64,000 nucleotides of DNA, from NCBI GenBank assembly GCA_934045905.1, contig OW203771.1, positions 3,038,001-3,102,000 on the forward strand. The letters run 5' to 3'. This document shows, piece after piece, positions 23,613 to 35,256 of the stretch. A model generated the notes under the pieces. It had not been told where the DNA came from and made no database searches. It saw nothing but the letters and a program-made list of their open reading frames with translations. Both the position numbers and the translations under genes were made by a program. The DNA is from Leuctra nigra (taxonomy: Eukaryota; Arthropoda; Insecta; Plecoptera; Leuctridae). How positions within the stretch are numbered: position 1 is the first letter of the stretch; the number at the start of each line of letters is the position of its first letter.

Positions 23613-24530
23613 CATTAGAGGTAATTTGACGTTGGTATGTTGTTTAATTTCTCAAAGAAATATTCACTATGTTTTCAGTAAAATATTTTTTCCCTTTCGC
23701 CATTTTTTCCGCTTATACCCATAATTTGTCGCCATTTCTTCCGTCGCCATTTTTTCCGCCAATCAATAATTATTATTTCTTATTTCTTACCATTATCTTA
23801 GTAGTAACATATAGGATATGTTTTTTGCCCATTATTATTATTGGATCATAATAATAATAGTATGAGAAAAGATAAATGTATAAAATAATTATAACATAAA
23901 AGTATAAAATATATCCAACAGTAATAGTATAATAATTAATAATCCTGCATCCCTAAGTAACTATTAAGTATGTGAAGAAAAGAGACATGAAGCAAGAAAA
24001 TATGGATTTGTGATTTATTTTCGGTCGATACCTATCGGATACATATGATTTATTTGTGAAGTCAATTTTCTTGTGTAATAGTGGCAATTTTCAAGACATT
24101 TTCCAGATTCACATCAAGTAGGTATTTTCAGAGAATTGTCAAAGCATTTTCAAATTATTTAACAGTTGATAGTGTTGTTAATTACTTCAATTGGGCAATT
24201 TTTTAGCCAATCTTTTGTCAAGAACTTGATTTTTTTTTTCGATTTGGAAGTTCTTATGTCGTTTGGGAGAAGATTGTAAAGTTTTGTGCCAAGGAAGTGG
24301 AGGTTTCTTTGAGTGATACCTTTGTTTACTCTTGGTAGGAAGAGTTATCGTTCCTCGATCTTCATCTTGTTTTTATACTACTCTGGCTTGTATCATGGTA
24401 GGGAATTACGTATTTGTTTGATATCATTTGCTTAAATATAGCATTCGCGTACAGTTTTCTTATTTGTTAGTTTCATATAGTTTGCAGGTGGGATACCGGT
24501 AGTCTTTTTTCAATAACTAAATCAACCATC
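23613..24530. other. AT-rich intergenic DNA
   Basis: Pyrimidine-rich from 23690 to 23790 (repeated CGCCATTTTTTCCG), AT-rich with ATTATTATT runs afterwards. No gene or terminal repeat was recognised downstream of gene C. Confidence 0.5.
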
Positions 24531-24539
24531 AGATCACAT

Positions 24540-24895
24540 CCCACCATCAATCATCGCATGATGTCCCACCATCAATCATAGCTTGATGTGCCACCATCAA
24601 TCATAGCTTGATGTGCCACCATCAATCATCGCATGATGTCCCACCACAATCATTGCTACAATCATTGCTACAATCATTGCTTGATGTGCCACCACAATCA
24701 TTGCTTGATGTGCCACCACAATCATTGCTTGATGTGCCACCACAATCATTGCTTGATGTCCCACCACAATCATTGCTACAATCATTGCTACAATCATTGC
24801 TTGATGTGCAACCACAATCATTGCTTAATGTGCCACCATCAATCATCGCATGATGTCCCACCACAATCATTGCTACAATCATTGCTTGATGTGCC
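24540..24895 (-). repeat. 24-bp minisatellite at the end of gene C
   Basis: Same unit as in gene B (CAATCATTGCTTGATGTGCCACCA, plus strand), about 15 copies including short ones (TACAATCATTGC). Only the first three or so SNDC/SCDD units precede the gene C stop at 24839-24841; the rest lies downstream of it. Confidence 0.9.
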
Positions 24896-25689
24896 AAAGT
24901 CATGTCCAGTTCCAAAGTCATTGTTCGAATGGAAGTCTGTGCCAGAATTGATGTCATCTGAACTGCCTGATGACTTGCAAATGTTCGGACAGCAGTATAC
25001 AGTTGCGCAGATGCAGATGATGATGAGGAGGAAGATGACAATGGAGATGACCACGATGAAGACACTGGAAGAAGCAAATGTTCAACATAGCGTCATTTCA
25101 TTATAAGAAGAAAGGAAAACGGAAGGAAACAGAGGGGTTTGTTGCCAGCATCGGACGGTTGGTGGAAGCGTTTTTTTTTTTTTAGAGGGAAATACACAAT
25201 TAAATTGGGGCAAAAAAATTCCCCTGCTTGAGAGGTCACTACATCTGAAATGTTTACCCATTGTAGAAAACAAAAAAAAAAAATATATGTGCAAGTCTCA
25301 AACAATTTTGCTTGTTTTAAGAATTGATTCCGAGGTATACTGTGATACTGAAATTATTGACCATAAATCTTTTATTTTTATTTTCAATTCCAGTAAAGTT
25401 CTGTTCAAGTTTTATAACGCTTGTATAAGCTGTTTTTCAACATCAATTTAAATTTCTGTAACTTCTTTCTCATAAATCAAAATTTTCTAAAACTTGCACA
25501 TTTTTATAATATGTTTTCTACAATGTGTGAAAGTTTCAGCTCTTTATCTTTCATATTTCTGTCGGGGTGACCTGTCAAACAGGCGCCAACCGGTATATGC
25601 CAAATGGTTATAAATATTGAAAAAGCAAGAAAAGGATCAAGTGTATTTATAACCTTATCTACCTAATAACCTTTATAACTTTGAGAAAA

Positions 25690-26000
25690 CTATCTACTGC
25701 TGCTTATCGAAGTATTGAACGGCTTGACGCGGTGGTGGGGCTTAAGGGGCTGCCTCACATTACGAGTTGGTCCCAACTTAGTGCAGTCCAGGGTCGACCT
25801 AGTCCCATGCTCTCCCCAAATTCGCGGGCCCCTCGGGCCGGCCTCCCCCCTCGAGATGGTATTCCCCCTGAAATCGGGTCCCACCGGCCCGAAGCCTCCC
25901 CCCCCCCCCCGGTCTGTCCCAATTCTGAACTGGCTTTACCACAGTTACTGACTCCCCCGGATTGTGCCCGTTAGGTCGACCCCTCCCAATGTCCTCCACT
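25690..26000. other. GC-rich segment in gene C intron 2
   Basis: GC-rich block unlike its surroundings, with CGGGCCCCTCGGGCCGGCC and a run of ten C near 25903. Several overlapping frames exist but none continues into a splice-consistent exon. Possibly part of an insertion, since the homologous gene B intron diverges at this point. Confidence 0.4.
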
Positions 26001-26059
26001 TATGGTAGACAAAGTTAAATGTAAAATTTTATGAGCGCAATATAACCTCGTCGTTAGAG

Positions 26060-26449
26060 GCAAACGGAAGCGAACGGGAATCGCACGGTTCGTCAGAGCG
26101 TTTTTTTAAATTGTGTCTTCCCACTTAATAATTTTAAAAAATCAGATAGTAACGACCCATTACAGCCTAAAAGACTAAATAATGCCGCACATTGGAGTTC
26201 ATTATGACCTCTGGTGCGACCTCAAAGTGTTAAATACGATATTTTTAATAAAATAATCGAAAATAATCGTATTTAACACTTTGAGGTCAGACCAGAAGTC
26301 ATAATGAACTCCAGTGTGCGGCATTATTTAGCATATTAGGCTGTTATGGGTCGTTACTATCTGATTTTTTTAAAATATTTAAGTGGGAAGACACAATTTC
26401 AAAAAAACGCTCTGACGAACCGTGCGATTCCCGCTCGCTTCCGTTTGCA
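26060..26449. mobile_element. 390-bp hairpin MITE in gene C intron 2
   Basis: Almost complete palindrome. GCAAACGGAAGCGAACGGGA, CGTCAGAGCG and GGAGTTCATTATGACCTCTG on the left are mirrored to the right end CCCGCTCGCTTCCGTTTGC. The centre is an AT-rich TCGTATTTAACACTTTGAGG pair. No target duplication was confirmed. Confidence 0.75.
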
Positions 26450-27379
26450 CTATAATAATCTAATCTAATCTATGGAACGGGACTGGAATGCACTGGTCCG
26501 AAAGAGTTCGGGTAGAGAATTGTTCTTCATTATCACCTGTCCCACATTCTGCCGTGAAGACGCACTTCGTAAAAGACGCGGCTCTCTTTATCCGGACTGT
26601 GATAAGAGAACGTCGGTCGAGGCTCCCTGCAGAACTCGCCAGCTGTAATCAAGTCAGGGAGCAATCACATACAGTGACAACTTTCTTGTCGCGGATGTCA
26701 ATGTTATTCACGGCCTTAGGTGAGATGAGACGCGTGTCACAGTGACAAGAAAGTTAAAATGTTCTCACAAAAATATTCCAAAGAAAAGGCTACTACAAAA
26801 ATTGTTTGCACAGTTTATAAAATTCACATGATTTGCTCCACGTGAACTCTCAAATTGTTATCGCATGTGGTTAACTAATTTTTCCAACTTGAAGATCATA
26901 TGAAAAAGTAAATAATTACCTATTTAGCGAATTGTGAGCAAAATCAAATATACAGATTGTAGAGCAATTGTGACTATATTGTCCCTTTCAAATTTCCCTT
27001 CAAATTTCCTTTCAATTTCATTTCAAATTTTAAAAAAAAACACATGATCTCGTTCAAAATTACACACGAGACCGCTCATATGAAATTAGTGTTTGTGCTA
27101 AATTTCAGATTGATCGATTGAACGATTTGGCCTGCGGGCACTGCTGCAAAAACACACACACAAAAAATACGCAGTGACATCGTGTTGAATCGTGTTGAAT
27201 CGCTCAGTCATGTTTTTGCATGAAATTCAAATAAAAATACATGAAATTCAAACTCATAATATGAAATTAGAATACACTCAATAACTTTTAGAAGATCGAC
27301 AATCAATAAAATTCAAAAAAATGATCAACAATCACAATGAGTAATTAATTATCTTCAACTCTCTCGCTTTAAGGTGCTG

Positions 27380-27960
27380 CAAGCGCGCGTGATTTTGCCA
27401 CTTGTTGCAGACACCTTTTTTTGGATATGATGGAGACAAAATGGGTTTACGAAATGATTTGAAATTTCAACAATGATTTGGTAAAAGACAAACTTAGGGT
27501 TATCACTTGGTACATTTTTAACTTTTCGCTTCGTTAATCAGAAATAATCAGTTGATTTTTGGTGACAAATTGTATATTTTCTTGTCTCAATGGGTGCCGT
27601 ATGAAATTTAATTTAAAAAAGTTGCCAATTACCCTAATTTTTTTCTTTTATCTCATCGTGATTAAAATTTGTGATCAATTGGTTCACGGGTTCGGTCTCC
27701 AATCGTATCGGAAATTTCATAGTTTTGAGCAGTTTTGTTGAAAAACCGGCGCCTATAATTAACAATGCAAAAAGCAAAATTAAAAAGTGCGCTATACTTT
27801 ATATACAGTCAGACTGATCATGTGAACATCCTATCAAAGTTACACTCACTTATGAAACAATTTTTCTCTCTCAATTTTCTAAAACGGCCGAGCGCTTGTA
27901 TCAGCACATTTTGTTACACGGAGCAACTTCTTGTACAACTTCTGTGGCACACTTCTTGAT
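27380..27960. repeat. dispersed repeat R, copy in gene C intron 1
   Basis: Begins GCGCGTGATTTTGCCACTTGTTGCAGACACC, continues with GGAGACAAAATGGGTTTACGAAAT, an internal inverted GGGTTATCACTTGGTACA block, GGTTCACGGGTTCGGTCTCCAATC, and ends AACGGCCGAGCGCTTGTA. Other copies are at 34590-35000, 40200-40390 (inverted) and 57060-57590. All four lie inside or next to cluster genes. Confidence 0.65.
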
Positions 27961-28199
27961 GGAAATTAGAACATGTTCTATATATAAAAGTTGAGCTGTA
28001 ACAAGAAGCGAATTCTGTGTCGCGAATGTGACACAGAAGTTATTCAAGAAATTGTACCGTGTAAATTGGGCTTTAAACGCTGCGGTCACATTGTCAATAT
28101 TGGCGGACGAGACGATAATCCTTCCCCTTAATTCTAGTGTTTACTTACCACCTCTGTATGTAATATCCAACAGCAAGAGAAACTGTTCCTCTCCCTTTA

Positions 28200-29100
28200 G
28201 CCAGCAACTAGCTGTATGCAGACAGATTGCAAGTGCACATGCACTCATGGCGTTGCATGATGCAACAACCACGAGCTGTCAGACAAGGTCGTGACGTCAG
28301 AGGAATAGACCGGTTTATACGTGGTCGGTCTCGAGAGGAAATGATTGCAACGCATTGTTGAGATAATGTATTGATGCTCGAGCCATGGAGTTAGTACTGG
28401 GGAAACAATAAATATTCATTACGATTCATTACTATTGAAGTCTATACACGAAAACCTTAATATTAAAGATTAAATGAAAAATGTGGTATGTATAAAATGA
28501 TTAAAAAAAATTATCTAACATTTTTTAAAGAAATTTCAATATTACATCATTACAGTCTCAAAATAAGAAAATTAATTTTCAAGAATGTAAATCTAGATCG
28601 TGAGTGGACATTGTCGCATTCAACATCATAGATGTCGATAAGACTGATGACATCACGTAGAAGACATCGCAATGATGTTGACAACTCAGTTCAGTGTTGA
28701 TGCATATTATCTCAATGTCAATAAAATAATTTAAAAATACATATATAATTTAAAAATCTATAAATTTTAATTTGTTTTACATGTCGGCCCGTTAGGTTGA
28801 TCGGTCAAACGGCAAAACATCACAAAAATCAAAGGATCTTATTCAGAAACTTTACAAAAAAAACTCGCATGACACATTAGTGTGTGTAAAAAATTCAGAT
28901 GGATCGGTTGAATTGGTTTAGCCTGTGCACTGACTTCATAAACACACACAAAAGAAACAGAGAAAGTGACCTCTAATAGTCCAATTTATCGCTCGCTACG
29001 CTTGATTAATTACTAAAACGAGTGATAAATTAATAAAATAACTATTTTTCCTCATAGGTTTTCCTCGTACTTCGCATGCACTTAATTGCATGAGGAAAGA
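28200..29100. other. upstream flank of gene C and intergenic DNA
   Basis: 28225-28580 is duplicated at 21470-21780. 28700-28980 contains degenerate AT-rich repeat text (GATCGGTTGAATTGGTTTAGCCTGT). No further exon was recognised before the TATA-like element of the Kazal gene. Confidence 0.45.
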
Positions 29101-29107
29101 AGTGGCG

Positions 29108-29120
29108 ACATATAAATGTG
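29108..29120 (+). promoter_or_regulatory. TATA-like element for the Kazal-like gene
   Basis: CATATAAATG lies about 50 bp upstream of the first leader repeat and 290 bp upstream of the ATG. It is the best TATA match in this stretch; a start near 29135-29145 would put the minisatellite in the 5' leader. Confidence 0.4.
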
Positions 29121-29157
29121 GCTCGAGGTTTAAGTCGGCAGTAGCAGTGAACAGCTC

Positions 29158-29398
29158 CAGAAGACCGTGCCTGTATATCTAGAAGACCGTGCCTGTACAT
29201 CCCAGAAGACCGTGCCGTATATCCAGAAGACCGTGCCTGTATATCCAGAAGACCGTGCCTGTATATCTAGAAGACCGTGCCTGTACATCCCAGAAGACCG
29301 TGCCTGTATATCTAGAAGACCGTGCCTGTATATCCAGAAGACCGTGCCTGTATATCCAGAAGACCGTGCTTGTATATCCAGAAGACCGTGTTTCTATT
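29158..29398 (+). repeat. 22-bp minisatellite in the leader of the Kazal-like gene
   Basis: Eleven tandem copies of AGAAGACCGTGCCTGTATATCC with small variants (TCTAG, CATCCC). The array stops seven bases before the start ATG. A frame through the repeats is open and in register with the Kazal ORF, so either it is untranslated leader or an N-terminal extension; the signal peptide immediately after the ATG at 29405 favours the former. Confidence 0.9.
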
Positions 29399-29404
29399 CC
29401 CGCC

Positions 29405-30615
29405 ATGAAGGTGCTTCTGATCTTGTGCCTGGCCGCCCTGGTGATGACGGCGTCCTCCTCCACCGCCTGTATACAAGTGGTCGTCTGTGGCGTCAACCCC
29501 AAGGGAGAATACAGGACGTTTTCAACCCCATGTGCTCTGGATAAATACAACCAGGGCAAGAGCAAACAAGACCGTGAGTACAATGTCTCAGACACTTTTT
29601 TCTCAGACTCTCAGACGTTTTTTTTATAATTGTAATATCATTGTTTTTCAATAATTTTCATCTTCAAATATTTCATATTAATGTAGAATTATTATGCTTA
29701 GTTGTTATATTGAATATCAAATTCATCTACTTGTTTATATTTGTTATACTGTGTCCTTGTGGCAACCATTTCTTATGGCAGTGTTTTAATAAAGTAGGTA
29801 TTCTTCTTCTTTTACAAAATCCTTTCAATCATTGTTCAAACTTATTTATTATTTTTTAATATTTTTCTTAGGGGAAGTTTGGTACTCAGTGACGAGATTT
29901 GATTCCAGCAGATTTGAAAATTCAAAACGAAAAATATTCACAAACATTGTCATCTGAAAAACACATTAAAAAAATACAATTTTCATTCGTGAAAATCAAA
30001 ATTCATGTGACTCATTTGATCAGAAATATTATAACATCATTTCTATGTATCCAACAATTTTGTTACCATTGTGATGACATTGTTTTTTTACTGAGTTCCA
30101 CATTCACACATCCACACAACTTACACATTTTTATACATTTTAAGGGGAGGGGGGGGGGGGGGGGGGGGGGGAATACCCCGCAGGGAAGTTCGATTTTGGT
30201 ATTTTTCAATGTGAGTTTTACACAGTTTCTAACGGCTTTATTTGTTTACAATTGCCCTGCACAAAAAGCTAGAAAATTTAAACAAATTAATTGCACTTGG
30301 CTGTATCTGAGTGGTGCACCCTAATGGGGTTGGGCCCCTGACATTTGCCAGCCCAGCCACCAGGTAGTTAAGTCACTTAAAATAAGACACACCAAATTAA
30401 AATTATTAAAACAACAATAGGCAGAGTCAAGTATTATAAAAACAATTGAATACAATGCAAAAATGACGATAATTTATAGAGAAGGACAGAAGTAATTCAT
30501 TTTATAAAAAACATTTTCCTACAAGATATTTCTTTTTAATTACCAAATGCTTACTGTTGTTTCAGAGTTCACAGTGTCTAGTTATAATAGCTGTGGTTCT
30601 GGTTCTCGAGCTTGA
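29405..30615 (+). CDS. Kazal/vasotab-like small secreted peptide, two exons
   Basis: Exon 1 is 29405-29573 (donor GACC|GTGAGT) and exon 2 is 30566-30615 (acceptor TGTTTCAG); the phase-1 junction reads through to TGA, giving 72 residues. MKVLLILCLAALVMTASS is a clear signal peptide. The mature part has four Cys: ACIQVVVCGVN, RTFSTPCALDKYN and NSCGSG. VCG, an aromatic-rich turn and CxLxxxN followed by a distant Cys is the core of a Kazal fold; RTFSTPCALDKYN is close to vasotab-like insect peptides, which lack classical inhibitor spacing. The role (protease inhibition, vasoactivity or otherwise) cannot be read from this. The start is chosen because the signal peptide begins there. The 990-bp intron is AT-rich with a G23 run. 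It stands between family members C and D and is unrelated to them. Confidence 0.75.
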
Positions 30616-30619
30616 CCAA

Positions 30620-31315
30620 TCAGATGGCACATGGCACCAGACCTGCCACCAGAAGAGAATGCTGCATCATCCATTCACTGACAGCGAGATATTCGACGAT
30701 ATTTAAAATTACATGAAATTGAAAACCTAGTCAAAGAGTGAGAGGTGATAATAAATTTGATTTAATTGGCTGTAAAATAGAGTGTTTGTTTTATGTTACC
30801 CGGAATTGTCCTAATTAAGATAAAATCATTTTTGATTCTATCCCTAAGTTGCTCAAGCAAATGTTGCCTGTGTGAATCGGCCTACATACATACCGCTGTC
30901 TTGTTTGTTTATTCCCTACCTCCTGGTTGCTATATAAATCTAATAAATCTATCATAATATCATAATCTAATAGAATATAATAAATACATCTTTAGGTAAA
31001 TAAAATCCTAGTTATTTTGTGATATTAGCAAACACTAAATCTCCGTAATAATGAGCAGCTAAGTCTCCTCAACTAAAATAGTAATTCATTAAGAAAATAC
31101 AGAACTGAATAGTTGCGATTACATAAAAAGCAACTTAGCAATTTATAATTAATATTTTGTGGAAGAAAGAGGGAGAGTCTTGGGAAATGGTAAAGGACGA
31201 AAAATGGTGAAAGGAGTGACAGATGGAGGAAGATTCTGGAAAAAAACGGAAATTGAAGAAGAAGAGGAAGAGGAATTGGAGAAGAAGATGACGTGGGAAG
31301 ATGAAGAGAATGCAG
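30620..31315. other. 3' flank of the Kazal-like gene
   Basis: AATAAATTTG at about 30752 is a plausible polyadenylation signal. 31140-31315 is purine-rich (GAAGAAGAGGAAGAGG). The long minus-strand frame there is low-complexity and not credited. Confidence 0.45.
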
Positions 31316-31320
31316 AACTT

Positions 31321-31699
31321 GGGGGCTGTGCATAAAGGACGTCACGCTACAATTGAGAAATTTTGACCCCCCCCCCCCCCCTGTCGCGCTGTGTCACACT
31401 TTTCGAAATCCCCCCCCCCCCCCCTAAAAGGACGTCACAAATCTATCTCTAACCCCCCCCCCCCCCCCTTAAATAGAGTATTTTTGACTGTAAAATGTAT
31501 CAGAATTTATCGTGTTTAGCGAAATTTCCGGTCCCGACATGTCAACTGAAATTTAAAATGCTTGAGAATATCAAAACGTGACGTCCTACTGCCTCCAGAC
31601 CCCCCCCCTCCCCCCCTACCCCTGTCGAACTGTGTCCCGCCATTCTGGTGCACCCCCCCTCCCCCCCACTGGAGCGTGACGTCCTTTATGCACAGTCCC
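31321..31699. mobile_element. MITE with GGGCTGTGCATAAAGGACGTCACG ends
   Basis: Inverted ends GGGCTGTGCATAAAGGACGT (left) and ACGTCCTTTATGCACAGTCC (right), about 25 bp, with TTGG on both outer sides. The interior has four long C runs separated by near-repeats (AAAGGACGTCAC, CTGTGTC). It is a non-coding DNA-transposon derivative; the superfamily was not resolved. Confidence 0.75.
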
Positions 31700-31979
31700 T
31701 TGGCACATCGTGCAGAAAATAATAGTAAATAAAAGTGTATTATCCAGAAATCAAATAAAGAGTAAACCAAGTTTAAACGGCCGAGAATTGTATCACCCAC
31801 AAGTAATATTTAATAATAAACTCCAGCTTGGCATTATTAAGTTGTGTTTAGTGAAAATTTAAATTTAAAAAATATATTTCTGAGAGAAAGTTTTAAATTT
31901 TTGGGGTGATATATTTGTTGGTTTTTGTTAATAGGTAATAATATCTACAAATGTATTAAAAAAAAAACTTCACGAGACT

Positions 31980-32930
31980 TCTATATTCTATAGGATACTC
32001 ACTAGGAAAATGCTCAGTGCAACGCGTTGATGAGCGAGCACGGGTACGTGCAAATTCTCGAACCGGAAATGCGTACACAACGCACAGAAAACATATACAT
32101 CCATATTGAATTGATTATGATCAACTTAGGCTGCATTTCACCAAGATTCTAAACCCGGGTTTAAGGCGGTAAACCTGGTTTAGAGGCTCCTAAACCAGGT
32201 TTACCGCCTCTAACCCGGGTTTGGAATATTGGTGAAACGCAGCCTTAAAAGTGTATGCTTTTCATAGAAACTTTAAAATAGCATCTAAGCACCTGGTTCA
32301 TAAAGCAAATCAGAATCAATTTTCAATTGGCACTGGAAAACATTCATTTCGATAAATTCATTACTGACAGATATTAAAAATTTCAATAACTTCATACGTT
32401 CTTAACTGATTGGGATGAAATTTTGTAAAATAAGAGACAATATTGGTCTTAATGATCATGCAAAATATGAGTTTGATCAGAATTATCGAAGACCGTTTTC
32501 ATTTTTCAGCCTATCAGGAGATATTTATTTAAATTTTAACCAATGAATGGATTTCAAAAAAATTATGGTATGCAAACAGAGAAGGTTGGTTTTACATGTG
32601 TACAACATTTCAGCTCGATCAAAGAAAAACACTGACCTGTATAGCCAAAATATGAGTTTGATCAGATTTATCGAAGACCAGTTTCATTTTTCAACCTACC
32701 ATCAGATGTTTATTTAAATTTTAACCAATCAATTTTTTTCAAAACAATTAGGGGTCAGCAAACAGAAAAGATTGTCTCCACATGTGAGCAAAATTTCAGC
32801 TCGATCGAAGAAAAACTCTGACCTGTATAGCGTCAGTAAACGGAAAAAAAATAAAAAAAAAACAAAAAAAATACAGAGGTCCATGCCAAAAGAGCCAAAA
32901 GGAGACGCTCGCTTCGCTCGCTCAATTACA
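31980..32930. repeat. hairpin MITE and degenerate repeats
   Basis: 32128-32250 is a clean hairpin (TTAGGCTGCATTTCACCA ... TGGTGAAACGCAGCCTTA) with AAACCCGGGTTTAAGG and AAACCTGGTTTA inside. 32380-32930 has two direct copies of GAGTTTGATCAGAnTTATCGAAGACC and relates, inverted, to 14740-14840. Confidence 0.6.
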
Positions 32931-34590
32931 TGATAAGCACATACTTTTAAAACAGGGATGATACCGGTAGGAACTCGATTGCAACAGGTAAAAGTATATA
33001 CAAATTTGTTTCAGCATTTCATATTATATTATATTATATTATGTAATTCTAAGACACTTTTGACAAGACAAAAAGCAAGACAAACAATTAGTGAAAATAC
33101 AGGATACCATTAGTGTAAATATTATAAGGTTATTTATTAATGTTAGGTACTTATTTTGTACAAATAAACAAAAACAGTAAACGCACATGGCAAAAAAAAA
33201 CACAATGACACCAGCTGCCCACATCACTTCGTATTCTGGGATTCATTGTCAAGTGAAAAACATTTTAACAACAGATCTGCACAAAATATGCTATAACCCA
33301 TCTCAGATCATTAGTAATGGCATTGGTAGAAAATGTATCAAAATGTGGTAATTAATATAAAAATAGTGATTCATAATCTTGTAGCTAATAGCTAAAGTGT
33401 AAACAACAAACACTTAATAGGTAGGGACTATCTAAATTGTTAAGTAGAAAGAATAACAAATAACAATAATATATTTAAACAACGTAAAACATTTACATTT
33501 AAATACATTGATTTTTTTATTATGAAGTTTCTAAACCTTTCAATTGACACATAGTAATAAAGAATTTTATGTCCTGTGCAGTGTGCTCATGGCATTACAA
33601 GTAGGTATAAATAAATATTAATTAGAAATATAGTTACCTACTACATAATCTAAATTACCTACTTTTCAATTTTCAATTGACAAAACCGTAAAAAAAAATT
33701 AAAAAAAAATGATTTTTTTTTCTATTTCTGTCTAGAAAGCGATAATCTAAGTTAAAAAAAACGAAGTTTGTAATATGATCTACCCCAATAGATCAGTGAT
33801 CAATGTCTAAGAAATGGAATAATGTAGGTACGCAAAAAACTTCTACAAGATAAAAACAAATAGTCTCAAGGGGTGCATAGACCTAAAAAAATGTAAATCA
33901 AAATTCTTGATAATTTTTTAATATTCAGAACATTTTCTAATTTCTAGAAATTACGACACATTGGTTGCGATTTTGTTCCTAAATTTTAAAAATTTCTTCT
34001 ATGAATATTACACTGTCTTCATAATGATACTGAATAATTCAGTTAATATACTCGTACTTCTCAGAATGCGAGAAAATGATACACATCTCAAATGGCAGAG
34101 CAGCAGACAGTAATGGCAGAAAGTATGTACTAATATCTTAATCCTAATAATATCCAATACCCAACTGTTCACATTGACACACACAACTACTGATTTGTAA
34201 GCTCATATAATTCGGCTTCACGCCTTGTAAACGGAGGCATGGAAAGCAGAACAGTCGTTAAAACATTTTCGTTATCTTTAGGTATATTTTCTGAGTAAAT
34301 AGTAATCAGATGGACTATTATAAGTATTATAAAACAAAGATCAGTTCATTAAGCATCTTAGAAATGCACGTAATAATTAAATATCTGACGTAATTTCCAG
34401 AACAGTAGGTAGGTATTTATAAAATATCCAGCTCTTGCTGTACATGGCGCGGAGGAAATAAAAATCCCATGTGATGGGTTCATATAAAAATACTACGTAG
34501 AATACTCTTGTAAACATTATTGGTGCATTAAAGACGATCGATGAATGTTAGTTAACAACACTCTAGATTTTACACCCAACCGCTGTGAAT
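32930..34590. other. AT-rich intergenic DNA
   Basis: No gene, terminal repeat or conserved exon was recognised. TATTATATTATATTA at 33025 is microsatellite-like. Confidence 0.5.
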
Positions 34591-35060
34591 GGCGACGTCT
34601 AAGTGACTGAAAGTGCAAGAGCGAGAGATTTTGCTGCTTGTTGCTGACACTTTTTTGAGACCGATTGGAGACAAAATGAGGGGACAAAATGAATTGAAAT
34701 TTTAATCATGATTAGATAAAAGACTACCTAACATATGGTTGTTTCCCAGTAAAATTTAAATATTTATTTGGTAGCTTGTTTGAATTTTGGTAAAAGTTTT
34801 CTATTTTCTCTTTAACTCTTGCAACAATACGCACCAAGTATACTTGCACACCAATTGGTCTACGGGTTTGGTCTCCAATCATAAGCGATTCAGCATAGTT
34901 TTGTGCAGTTTTGTTGCAAAACCAGCAGCTTTATACCACGGCCCAAAGCAACAAAATAACTGTTTCTCTCTATTTAATACAACAGTGAACATCGTCAGTA
35001 CATTTTGTCAGTCTCAATGAGTAGTAACTACGTGCAAAGCGGAAAAATATTAACTAATAT
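34590..35060. repeat. dispersed repeat R, copy downstream of gene D
   Basis: GAGCGAGAGATTTTGCTGCTTGTTGCTGACAC, GGAGACAAAATGA, ATCATGATTAGATAAAAGAC and CTACGGGTTTGGTCTCCAATC occur in the same order as in the copies at 27380 and 57060. Confidence 0.6.
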
Positions 35061-35256
35061 ACTTTTGAAAAACCAGCAGTAAAATGAAAGTCCAGAGTAT
35101 AAGCATTTCAAGTAAAAAAACTCCCCTGAAATAACCATCTCTCTGAAGCATCACTTACAAAACTGGTATAAAATAATGGCAATACTCGTAGAATATTGTG
35201 TGAACGAGTAACTTTTAAATACTACGACAGTCCCAATCAATCTCGCTTGATGTATT

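Larger units (their letters stand above)
24839..28149 (-). pseudogene. gene C: six-Cys membrane protein paralog, probably decayed
   Basis: Exon 3 (25064-24839, acceptor CTTCCAG) is intact: helix VFIVVISIVIFLLIIICICA, YCCP, acidic tail and TSSNDC-type units. Exon 2 (26642-26537, acceptor GATTACAG, donor AG|GTGATA, 106 nt as in gene D) is open in the family frame but keeps one Cys (EFCRE) and reads VFYEVRLHGRMWD where relatives have FYxCC....CC, consistent with small indels in both CC pairs. The exon 1 relic ends at 28149 (TTGCTGTTGGATATTACATACAGAGGTG|GTAAGT) but has no ATG: compared with gene B, about 44 bp between two AAACTG hexamers is missing, which removes the start. The upstream leader (TACAGCTAGTTGCT) still matches gene G. 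Introns contain a 390-bp hairpin MITE and a dispersed repeat. Confidence 0.65.

Noticed and set aside
24597..25106. Plus-strand and other-frame ORFs over the gene C tail
   Set aside because: They are shadows of the 24-bp repeat and of the antisense of exon 3. They lack a matching exon or family resemblance.
29167..29595. Antisense and repeat-frame ORFs over the Kazal leader
   Set aside because: They arise from the 22-bp repeat. The supported product starts at 29405 with a signal peptide and splices to 30566.
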